Shown here: one piece after another, positions 1-6,070 of the stretch | Layout: each line of letters begins with the position of its first letter | Numbering within the stretch: the stretch's first letter is position 1 | Source of the DNA: Bacillota bacterium | GTDB taxonomy: Bacteria > Bacillota > Clostridia > Tissierellales > Sedimentibacteraceae | Reading direction: 5' to 3' | Length of the DNA: 23,431 nt | Assembly: GCA_029239575.1 (NCBI GenBank) | Contig: JARBUP010000026.1 | Location: forward strand, 1 to 23,431 | Program-made: the position numbers and the translations under genes | The notes under the pieces: generated by a model | The model's database searches: none | The model's input: the letters and a program-made list of their open reading frames with translations, nothing else | What the model was told of the DNA's origin: nothing

Positions 1-96
1 TGGTTTAAAATTAAGTAATAAGCACTAATATGTTTTATTTAATATTGTTTTTAAAATAATATTAATTTAAAAATTACCTTTTTTAGAGTAAAATTA

Positions 97-111
97 TTTG
101 AATGATTCTCA
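97..111 (+). promoter_or_regulatory. Possible Fur-like operator upstream of BCCT gene
   Basis: TTTGAAT-G-ATTCTCA resembles the 7-1-7 Fur box of Firmicutes (TGAGAAT-N-ATTCTCA), matching 12 of 14 positions, and its core GAATGATTC is a perfect palindrome. It lies 57 bases upstream of the BCCT start codon. No convincing -10 element is positioned near it, and AT-rich DNA produces such matches easily, so this is a weak call. Confidence 0.2.
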
Positions 112-167
112 TTAATAGAAAGCTTAATTATATTTTTTATAAAAAATAATAAATTGGAGGTATATTT

Positions 168-1754
168 ATGAAAACAAAAATAAGGCCATTGGTATTTTGG
201 CCATCTTTTGTGTTGTTATTTGCAGCAGTAGCTTTTTCATTATTTAATCTTGAAACATTTTCTAAAACTCTTTCAAATGTAACTGTTTGGTCCATGAAAT
301 TTTTTGGCGCTGGTTATGAATTAGTTACTGTAGTTATGTTTTTCGTATGTATTGTTATTTGTTTTATGCCTATAGGAAGAGTAAAAATAGGTGGGAGCAA
401 AGCAAAGCCAGAATTTGGTATGTTTGCCTATTTCACAATGTGTCTTGCAATGACAGTGGCAATAGGAATATTGTTCTGGGGAGCATTAGAACCAATTTTC
501 CATGTTACTCAACCACCTGCATCTTATGGCATCGCTCCTAATTCTCCAGAATCTGCTATATTTGCAATGTCAACAATATTTTTACATTGGACTTTTACAC
601 CATATGCTATTTATGGGGTTCCATGTGTAATGTTCGCATTTGCTTACTATAATATGAAGAAAACTTTCACTATTTCTTCAATGCTTTCTCCAATACTTAG
701 CGATGAAAAAGTAAATGGAAAAACAGGTCAATTAGTTGACTCAGTAATATTATTTGCAATGGTATGTGGAGTTGCTAATACTTTGGGAGTTGGTACAATG
801 GCGGTTTCAGGTGGATTACGTACTGTATTCGGCATTGAAGGCAGTCCAATGTTAAATTTCATTATATGCTTCGGTATAGTAGCAGCATTTGTTTTTTCTG
901 CAATTGTCGGCTTATCTGATGGATTGAAAAATCTGTCAAAATTTAATTTCTATATATTTATGTTTCTTTTAGGATGGGTTATTGTATTCGGAGCTCCTTT
1001 ATTCTGTGTTAACTTAGGCCTTGAAGGCTTTGGAGATTACTTAGGCAATTTCTTTGAAAAGAACTTTTTTACAGGAGCAGCAACTGGGGACGATTGGCCT
1101 GTATGGTGGACTATATGGTATTATGCTATCTGGATGGCATGGGCACCTGTAAGTGGTATTTTCTTAGGTCGTATTTCTTATGGATATAAAATTAGAACTG
1201 TTATAGGTATTAATGTTTTCTTGTCATCATTGTTCAGTGTAATTTGGTTTACATTCTTCAGTGGTCAAGCAATACATATGCAGATATTCGAAAATATAAA
1301 TTTAGGAGAGGTTTTAACAACTCAAGGAAACGATATGGTAACTTATGCCTTTTTTGGAGGTCTACCATTATCAAATATCATAAGTCTCGTATTTGTTGTT
1401 ACGGCAATAATCACATATGTTGCTGGGTCTGATGCTATGTGTTCAACTCTTGCAGGATTAAGTAGTTTTGGAATTTCTCCAGATAATCCAGAAACAAAAC
1501 CTGGACTTAAAATAGTTTGGGGAGTTATGCTTGGTGCAGTAGCATGGATTACTATGACTTTTGCAGGACTTGATGGACTGAAATCATTATCAAATCTTGG
1601 AGGTATACCTACTTTAATTATTTTAGTTCCAATAACATGGTGTCTAATTAAAGTAGCTGTGAATCCGTTTAAGTATGATACATTTAAAGAAGATTATGAT
1701 GAATATGGGCAACCAAAAATGGAAAAGATAAATTCATTGGTTGAGTCAAAATAG
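168..1754 (+). CDS. BCCT-family (betaine/carnitine/choline) transporter
   Basis: This 528-residue integral membrane protein is a secondary transporter of the betaine/carnitine/choline family, which moves quaternary ammonium compounds or related zwitterions across the cytoplasmic membrane. Hydrophobic segments consistent with 12 helices run through it. Family signatures visible are FWGALEPIFH near residue 103, HWTFTPYAIYG near 140, GVANTLGVGTM near 201 and the aromatic stretch WWTIWYYAIWMAWAP near 312, which corresponds to the Trp-rich helix lining the substrate site in this family. The start ATG has GGAGG at 156-160. A strong terminator follows, so the gene looks monocistronic. The exact substrate (glycine betaine, carnitine, choline or another methylamine) cannot be read from the sequence. 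No catabolic gene for such a compound is adjacent. Confidence 0.93.
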   Translation: MKTKIRPLVFWPSFVLLFAAVAFSLFNLETFSKTLSNVTVWSMKFFGAGYELVTVVMFFVCIVICFMPIGRVKIGGSKAKPEFGMFAYFTMCLAMTVAIGILFWGALEPIFHVTQPPASYGIAPNSPESAIFAMSTIFLHWTFTPYAIYGVPCVMFAFAYYNMKKTFTISSMLSPILSDEKVNGKTGQLVDSVILFAMVCGVANTLGVGTMAVSGGLRTVFGIEGSPMLNFIICFGIVAAFVFSAIVGLSDGLKNLSKFNFYIFMFLLGWVIVFGAPLFCVNLGLEGFGDYLGNFFEKNFFTGAATGDDWPVWWTIWYYAIWMAWAPVSGIFLGRISYGYKIRTVIGINVFLSSLFSVIWFTFFSGQAIHMQIFENINLGEVLTTQGNDMVTYAFFGGLPLSNIISLVFVVTAIITYVAGSDAMCSTLAGLSSFGISPDNPETKPGLKIVWGVMLGAVAWITMTFAGLDGLKSLSNLGGIPTLIILVPITWCLIKVAVNPFKYDTFKEDYDEYGQPKMEKINSLVESK

Positions 1755-1822
1755 TTAAATAGTTTCTTTATTTGAAGAAACATAAACACGATAAGTATAA
1801 TTAAATAATATTTAAGAAAATA

Positions 1823-1868
1823 AATATCTCAATTAGAAAATAAAATTTCTAATTGAGATATTATTTTT
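1823..1868 (+). terminator. Terminator of the BCCT gene
   Basis: A perfect 17-bp inverted repeat (1823-1839 against 1846-1862) with a 6-base loop is followed by a T-rich run. It lies 68 bases after the transporter stop codon. Confidence 0.85.
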
Positions 1869-1929
1869 ATGAAGAAATAAAAACTTGTTTAAAAAATTAT
1901 GTTTAACAGCATTTTTAAATATGTAAAAA

Positions 1930-1958
1930 TTGACTTGAAATGTAAATATTACTATGCT
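1930..1958 (+). promoter_or_regulatory. Sigma-A-type promoter in the gap between the two transporters
   Basis: TTGACT (1930-1935), a 17-base spacer and TATGCT (1953-1958) form a good housekeeping promoter. Transcription should begin near 1965. It points at the MFS gene, but a terminator at 2063-2093 intervenes. Confidence 0.6.
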
Positions 1959-1964
1959 AATATT

Positions 1965-2093
1965 ATTAAATAATAATCTTATGTTAAGAACGCATAATTA
2001 TATAAATGGATATGTAAAATTCAAGTACTATAGACCTTGAATGCTTTTGTATCAATAAAAATAAGAGGCTTATTATAAAGCCTCTTGTTTTTT
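1965..2093 (+). ncRNA. Candidate short structured RNA or attenuator leader
   Basis: The 408-base gap at 1755-2162 has no credible coding sequence. A promoter at 1930-1958 and an intrinsic terminator at 2063-2093 delimit a transcript of about 130 bases. Inside it is a 7-bp stem (ATTCAAG 2019-2025 against CTTGAAT 2036-2042). It could be a free small RNA or a terminated leader controlling the MFS gene 70 bases downstream. A TATAAT at 2103-2108 could give the MFS gene its own promoter, though it has no clear -35. I recognise no known riboswitch family. Confidence 0.35.
2063..2093 (+). terminator. Intrinsic terminator upstream of the MFS gene
   Basis: The 9-bp stem AAGAGGCTT (2063-2071) against AAGCCTCTT (2078-2086) is followed by GTTTTTTT. 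Lying upstream of an ORF rather than after one, it implies a terminated leader or a separate small RNA. Confidence 0.8.
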
Positions 2094-2162
2094 AACATTG
2101 AGTATAATATAAAAATTTATTTTTCTGAGGATTCTTAAGTTTGTTGAATTAAAGGAGGCATA

Positions 2163-3356
2163 ATGAAAAAATCACCACTGTTTAAAATATTAACATTTTA
2201 TGGATTGTTTTCAATTTTTGCTAATGTTATTCATCCTATTACACCAACTTTGTTTACTGAGTTAAATTTTCCAGATTATATGTTTGGAGTATCATTTGCT
2301 TCAATGAGTTTAGCTGTATTTTTATCTGCTCCTGCTTTGGGGAAGTTAGGTGATATATTTGGTCATGGTAAAATTTTTGCTTTATCAATGCCATTTTATG
2401 CTGTAGCGCAAATGGCTTTTGGAATTTCTGATAATATTACAGCAACGATTATAGCAAGATTTTTTGGTGGGCTTACAAGCAGTGCAACAGTTGTATGTTC
2501 AATGGCATACATAATAAATTTATCTAATGATGAAAATAGAGGTCGTTATATGACTTATTATGCAGCAACAACCTCTGCATGTTCAGCTTTTGGATATTTT
2601 CTTGGTGGAGTATTAGGAACTAAATCGCTGATGCACGTATTCATGCTTCAGTTTGGATTTTTAGTATTAATTGGGGTAATAGCATATTATTTGATGGAAG
2701 ATCCGGAAAGAGAAAATTCTAAGTTTACATTATCAAGTAGTTTAGATATAAATCCTTTTAGCTCTTTTTTACAATTAAAAGGATCATTAACTAAAACTTT
2801 AATAACTTTTTTATGGGTTGTTTTTTTAACAAGTTTTGCTACAACTGCTTTTGATAATGCATTTAATTATTATATTAAAGAAGCTCTCGGTTTATCTTCA
2901 TCATATAACGGTATAATTAAAGCAGTAATTGGAATAGTTACTTTAATAGCTAACTTCACTATAAATATATATATAGTTAGAAAAACTAATTCAAGAAAAT
3001 CAATAATATATGTATTATTACTTTGCAGCATATCATCGTTTATTGTAATATTTATTTCAGACGTTATTCCATTTTTTATTGCAAATATAGTATTTTTCAT
3101 GTTCAATGCAATGTATTTGCCAATACAGCAGGAACTTGTAATAGATGGATATGATTCTAAAACAAGTGGGATAATTTCAGGAGTTTTTAATTCTGTTAGA
3201 TCTGCTGGTATGATAACTGGATCTTTATTTGCTGGTTTCATATATGCATGGGGCAACAAATTACCGTTTATAAGTGCTGCCGTAGCATTTTTGATTAGCG
3301 TTTTAGTAAGTTATAAAAATTATCAACAAAAGCTAAAAGATAAAATTGATTATTGA
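2163..3356 (+). CDS. Major facilitator superfamily transporter
   Basis: A 397-residue polytopic membrane protein with about 12 hydrophobic segments, the usual size for an MFS drug/proton antiporter or solute transporter. The cytoplasmic loop motif between helices 2 and 3, GKLGDIFGHGK at residues 60-70, fits MFS motif A (G-x-L-x-D-x-x-G). The region near 100-112 (RFFGGLTSSATVV) fits the conserved helix 4 of efflux-type members. GGAGG at 2154-2158 supports the ATG at 2163. Nothing in the sequence or the neighbours tells the substrate. No clear terminator separates it from the small gene 57 bases downstream. Confidence 0.88.
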   Translation: MKKSPLFKILTFYGLFSIFANVIHPITPTLFTELNFPDYMFGVSFASMSLAVFLSAPALGKLGDIFGHGKIFALSMPFYAVAQMAFGISDNITATIIARFFGGLTSSATVVCSMAYIINLSNDENRGRYMTYYAATTSACSAFGYFLGGVLGTKSLMHVFMLQFGFLVLIGVIAYYLMEDPERENSKFTLSSSLDINPFSSFLQLKGSLTKTLITFLWVVFLTSFATTAFDNAFNYYIKEALGLSSSYNGIIKAVIGIVTLIANFTINIYIVRKTNSRKSIIYVLLLCSISSFIVIFISDVIPFFIANIVFFMFNAMYLPIQQELVIDGYDSKTSGIISGVFNSVRSAGMITGSLFAGFIYAWGNKLPFISAAVAFLISVLVSYKNYQQKLKDKIDY

Positions 3357-3413
3357 TTAATGAATAATAAACAATTAAAATATAAATAAATTAATATAAA
3401 ATGGGGTGATAAC

Positions 3414-3554
3414 ATGGATTTTAAATTAGAAGCAATTTTTATAACAATGCTTTTTGTAATATTAGTTAGTATTCAATATACGCTAAATAAAATCCTTGTT
3501 TATTTAAAAGATATAAAAACTATTTTAATGATTAAAAAAAATAATAAAGAATAA
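3414..3554 (+). CDS. 46-residue single-pass membrane peptide
   Basis: A short ORF starts at ATG 3414 behind a strong GGGGTGAT (3403-3410). Residues 7-22 (AIFITMLFVILVSIQY) form one hydrophobic helix. A lysine-rich C-terminal tail (ending IKKNNKE) would face the cytoplasm. Codon use matches its neighbours. I do not recognise a family. It sits just before the spore protein gene, and its last codon overlaps the presumed -35 of that gene's sigma-G promoter. Confidence 0.6.
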   Translation: MDFKLEAIFITMLFVILVSIQYTLNKILVYLKDIKTILMIKKNNKE

Positions 3555-3577
3555 TTTTTATTTATATAACCATAATA
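3549..3577 (+). promoter_or_regulatory. Sigma-G-like promoter of the spore protein gene
   Basis: GAATA (3549-3553), a 17-base spacer and CATAATA (3571-3577) resemble the forespore sigma-G pattern (GnATA, 17-18, CATnnTA), as expected for a small acid-soluble spore protein gene. It is 38 bases upstream of the ATG at 3615. Confidence 0.5.
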
Positions 3578-3614
3578 AACTTATAATTAATAATAATGAA
3601 TTATGGAGGAAATT

Positions 3615-3794
3615 ATGGCACAAAAGAAAAAAATAAAAGAACTGACACCGGACGATTTGTTAAAACTTGAAATAGCTAAAGAAATTGGCTTAATGGATAA
3701 AGTTGAAGAATTAGGCTGGGGAGGTTTGACTGCTAAAGAAACTGGAAGAATAGGCGGTATTATGACTGCTAAAAAAAAGAAAAGGAATATATAA
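3615..3794 (+). CDS. Alpha/beta-type small acid-soluble spore protein (SspF-like)
   Basis: A 59-residue basic protein of the alpha/beta SASP family, which coats and protects DNA in the dormant spore. LEIAKEIGL contains the EIAKE sequence that fits the germination protease (GPR) cleavage motif. It is followed by the family stretch LGWGGLTAKETGRIGGIMT. I start the gene at ATG 3615, which has GGAGG at 3605-3609. The in-frame ATG at 3603 overlaps that ribosome binding site and is unlikely to be used. The next gene begins one base after the stop, so the methyltransferase is probably co-transcribed. It is evidence that the organism forms spores. Confidence 0.9.
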   Translation: MAQKKKIKELTPDDLLKLEIAKEIGLMDKVEELGWGGLTAKETGRIGGIMTAKKKKRNI

Positions 3795-3795
3795 T

Positions 3796-4524
3796 ATGAG
3801 TAATGATAGCTATAAAGAATTCTCTCAAATTTATGATTTGTTGATGAATGATATAGACTACAATAAATGGACAGACTTTATTAAAGAAAAATTAGGTAAA
3901 CAAAATAAAATATTAGAAGCTGCTTGTGGTACTGGAAATATCACAAGCATTTTGTCTGAAAATTATAAGATAACTGCCTTTGATTTATCAGAGGACATGC
4001 TTATGAAAGCCTATGAAAAACTTGACCGAAATACAGGTGTTAAACTTTTAAATCAAAATATGACCGATTTTAAAATAGATGATAAATTCGATGCATGCAT
4101 TTGTTGTTGTGATGGAGTTAATTATTTAAATGAAGAGGAAGTATTGTTATTTTTTCAGAGGGTACAGAAACATCTAAAAGACGGCGGCATATTTCTATTT
4201 GATATTAGTACAGATTATAAATATGAAACCATGTTTAATGATACATATGTTTATGATGATGGTGAAGTATTTTATGTTTGGGAAAATATGATTGAAGAAG
4301 AATCAAAAGAAGTTAATGTTGAAATTAATTTTTTTATTAAAGAAAAAAATGAAAAATATAATAGAATTACAGAATTTCAGACACAATACATACATATGGC
4401 AAATGAAATTACATCTAAGCTAAAATCTTGTGGTTTTAATGATATCGAGATATATGATGACTACAATAATACAGAATATTTTGGAAACTCACTTAGAGCA
4501 GTGTTTTTGTGTAAATTAAATTAA
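3796..4524 (+). CDS. Class I SAM-dependent methyltransferase
   Basis: A 242-residue cytoplasmic protein with the Rossmann-type methyltransferase fold. SAM-binding motif I is ILEAACGTGNIT (residues 39-50), followed by the acidic loop FDLSEDML (62-69) and the beta-4 strand region FDACICCCDGVNYL (98-111), which carries an unusual cluster of cysteines. The C-terminal half (FFIKEKNEKYNRITEFQTQYIH, given here only as a landmark near 175-195) resembles small-molecule methyltransferases of the YodH/Methyltransf_25 type. The substrate is unknown. It begins one base after the spore protein stop codon and ends 20 bases before hsp33, suggesting an operon. The ribosome binding site is modest (AAAGG at 3781-3785). 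Confidence 0.85.
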   Translation: MSNDSYKEFSQIYDLLMNDIDYNKWTDFIKEKLGKQNKILEAACGTGNITSILSENYKITAFDLSEDMLMKAYEKLDRNTGVKLLNQNMTDFKIDDKFDACICCCDGVNYLNEEEVLLFFQRVQKHLKDGGIFLFDISTDYKYETMFNDTYVYDDGEVFYVWENMIEEESKEVNVEINFFIKEKNEKYNRITEFQTQYIHMANEITSKLKSCGFNDIEIYDDYNNTEYFGNSLRAVFLCKLN

Positions 4525-4544
4525 GATAATTGGGAGCAATGCAA

Positions 4545-5420
4545 ATGGATTACATGATCAGAGCAATAGATAATAAAAAAACATTCAGACTATTTATGGT
4601 AAAATCAACAGATACAGTTGAAACTGCAAGAAAGTTTCATTTAACAACACCAACTGCATCAGCAGCTTTAGGAAGAACTCTAACAGCTGGACTAATGATG
4701 GGTTATATGATGAAAAATGAAAATGACAAACTAACAGTAAGCATAAATGGTGGAGGTCCTGCAGGGACTATTTTAGTTGTTGCAAACAATTCTGGAAATA
4801 TTAAAGGTTATATTGATAATCCCAATGTAGATCTTGAATTAAAGCAAAATGGAAAACTTGACGTTGGTAATGCTGTAGGTACTAATGGAAAAGTTACAGT
4901 TATTATGGATATAGGAATGAAGGAACCTTATTATGGCAGCACTGATATAATAACAGGTGAAATCGGCGAAGATATAGCAGCTTATTATTTAACATCAGAA
5001 CAGCAAAATTCAGCTGTTGCATTAGGAGTTTTAGTTGATAGAGATTATCATATAAAATCAGCTGGTGGATTTATAGTTCAACCATTGCCTTTTATGGAAG
5101 AAGAAGATCTTGCAAAATTAGAGAATACATTGAACAACTTACAATCAGTATCTAATTATTTTGATAATGATAAAGATGTTGAAGATATAGCAAAAGAAAT
5201 TTTTAAAGATTTTGAATTAGAGATAACTGATAAAATACCAGTTGCATTTAATTGTGATTGTTCTTATGATAGAATGGAAAAAGCTCTTATTTCTTTAGGG
5301 AAAAAAGATCTTCAAAATATAATTGAAGAAGATGAAACTATAGAAACAGTTTGTCATTTTTGTAATACAAAATATTTATTTAATGAAGAAAAAATAGAAA
5401 AAATATTAAAGAATATTTAA
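4545..5420 (+). CDS. hslO: Redox-regulated holdase chaperone Hsp33
   Basis: Hsp33 is a cytoplasmic chaperone that is inactive when reduced and zinc-bound, and becomes a holdase upon oxidative unfolding. The C-terminal redox switch is intact: C237-D-C239 and C270-H-F-C273, a CXC-X30-CXXC arrangement. The N-terminal domain starts MDYMIRAIDNKKTFRLF and contains the family landmarks SINGGGPAGTI and GYIDNPNVD. I start at ATG 4545, which has GGGAG (4532-4536) at proper distance. The in-frame TTG 4530 and ATG 4539 lie in or too close to the ribosome binding site. The 291-residue length is normal. It is the last gene of the spore protein/methyltransferase group and is followed by a terminator. Confidence 0.95.
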   Translation: MDYMIRAIDNKKTFRLFMVKSTDTVETARKFHLTTPTASAALGRTLTAGLMMGYMMKNENDKLTVSINGGGPAGTILVVANNSGNIKGYIDNPNVDLELKQNGKLDVGNAVGTNGKVTVIMDIGMKEPYYGSTDIITGEIGEDIAAYYLTSEQQNSAVALGVLVDRDYHIKSAGGFIVQPLPFMEEEDLAKLENTLNNLQSVSNYFDNDKDVEDIAKEIFKDFELEITDKIPVAFNCDCSYDRMEKALISLGKKDLQNIIEEDETIETVCHFCNTKYLFNEEKIEKILKNI

Positions 5421-5425
5421 TGAAT

Positions 5426-5468
5426 AAAAAGCTTAAAAGTTAAGTTAATTAATTTTTAGGCTTTTTTA
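5426..5468 (+). terminator. Terminator after hsp33
   Basis: AAAAAGCTTAAAA (5426-5438) pairs with the TTTTTAGGCTTTTT region (5453-5466) with one G-U pair, and the T run is contained in the 3' arm. It closes the spore protein/hsp33 group. Confidence 0.7.
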
Positions 5469-5561
5469 TTTAAATATATTAAGGCTTTAAATTAAAGTAA
5501 AAATATTAAGAAAAATAAAACTTAAAGTAAGTTTTGGCATAGTCGAACCTACTAAATTGTA

Positions 5562-5590
5562 TTGTAATTTTTTGAAAATTTTATTATAAT
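5562..5590 (+). promoter_or_regulatory. Promoter of the ferredoxin-AOR operon
   Basis: TTGTAA (5562-5567), a 17-base spacer and TATAAT (5585-5590) form a housekeeping-type promoter, giving a 5' leader of about 55 bases before the ATG at 5652. An exact 11-bp inverted repeat (5552-5562 and 5629-5639) brackets it. Confidence 0.55.
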
Positions 5591-5651
5591 TAATATAAGA
5601 TAAAACGTAAGTAAATACTAAATAAATTATACAATTTAGGGGAGGCGTATC

Positions 5652-6056
5652 ATGAAATATTTAGCTAAAGATCAAAGTAAATGTATTCAATGTGGTCAAT
5701 GCGAAGAAGTATGTTCAACAACTTATTTTAAAACTAAAGATAAGTTTAAATCGTGCATTCAAATAAACGAAGTGGAGAGTAAACCTGAGATAAACGTATG
5801 CAGCCAATGTGGAGAATGTATTGATATTTGCCCTGTACAAGCTATAACAAGGGACAAATTAGGTGTTGTTAGAATAAACAAAAAAATATGTGTTGGGTGT
5901 TTAATGTGCGTAGGATTCTGTCCAGAAGTAGCAATGAGACAGCATGATGAATATTTAGAACCTTTTAAATGCATAGCATGTGGACTTTGCGCTAAAAGTT
6001 GTCCTCAAAAAGCAATATCAGTAGAAGTATATCAAGAAGCATTAGCTGAAAATTAA
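5652..6056 (+). CDS. Polyferredoxin with four [4Fe-4S] sites, AOR electron-transfer subunit (AorA-like)
   Basis: A 134-residue protein built from four C-x2-C-x2-C-x3-C motifs: C11/14/17/21, C50/53/56/60, C80/83/86/90 and C107/110/113/117, so it should bind four [4Fe-4S] clusters. The last three motifs end in CP, as usual in bacterial ferredoxins; the first lacks the proline. It lies 14 bases upstream of the aldehyde ferredoxin oxidoreductase gene and is most likely its electron-transfer subunit. AorA of the Aromatoleum aromaticum AOR likewise carries four clusters. GGGGAGG (5639-5645) is a very strong ribosome binding site. No AorC-type FAD/NAD reductase is nearby, so electrons probably pass to another soluble carrier. 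Confidence 0.9.
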   Translation: MKYLAKDQSKCIQCGQCEEVCSTTYFKTKDKFKSCIQINEVESKPEINVCSQCGECIDICPVQAITRDKLGVVRINKKICVGCLMCVGFCPEVAMRQHDEYLEPFKCIACGLCAKSCPQKAISVEVYQEALAEN

Positions 6057-6070
6057 AAGGAGATGAAAAC

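Noticed and set aside
1900..1974. A 24-codon ORF in the gap between the two transporters
   Set aside because: There is no ribosome binding site and it spans a good promoter sequence; the composition is typical of AT-rich noncoding DNA.
2870..3259. Antisense ORF of 129 codons inside the MFS gene
   Set aside because: It lies wholly within a well-supported gene and has no ribosome binding site or family match. The same applies to other antisense ORFs inside nhaC, radA and the AOR gene.
5535..5550. Possible sigma-54 promoter TTGGCATAGTCGAACC upstream of the ferredoxin-AOR operon
   Set aside because: The -24 half matches, but the bases at the -12 position are CC instead of the invariant GC, and no copies of the activator motif lie upstream. 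A sigma-A-type promoter at 5562-5590 fits better.
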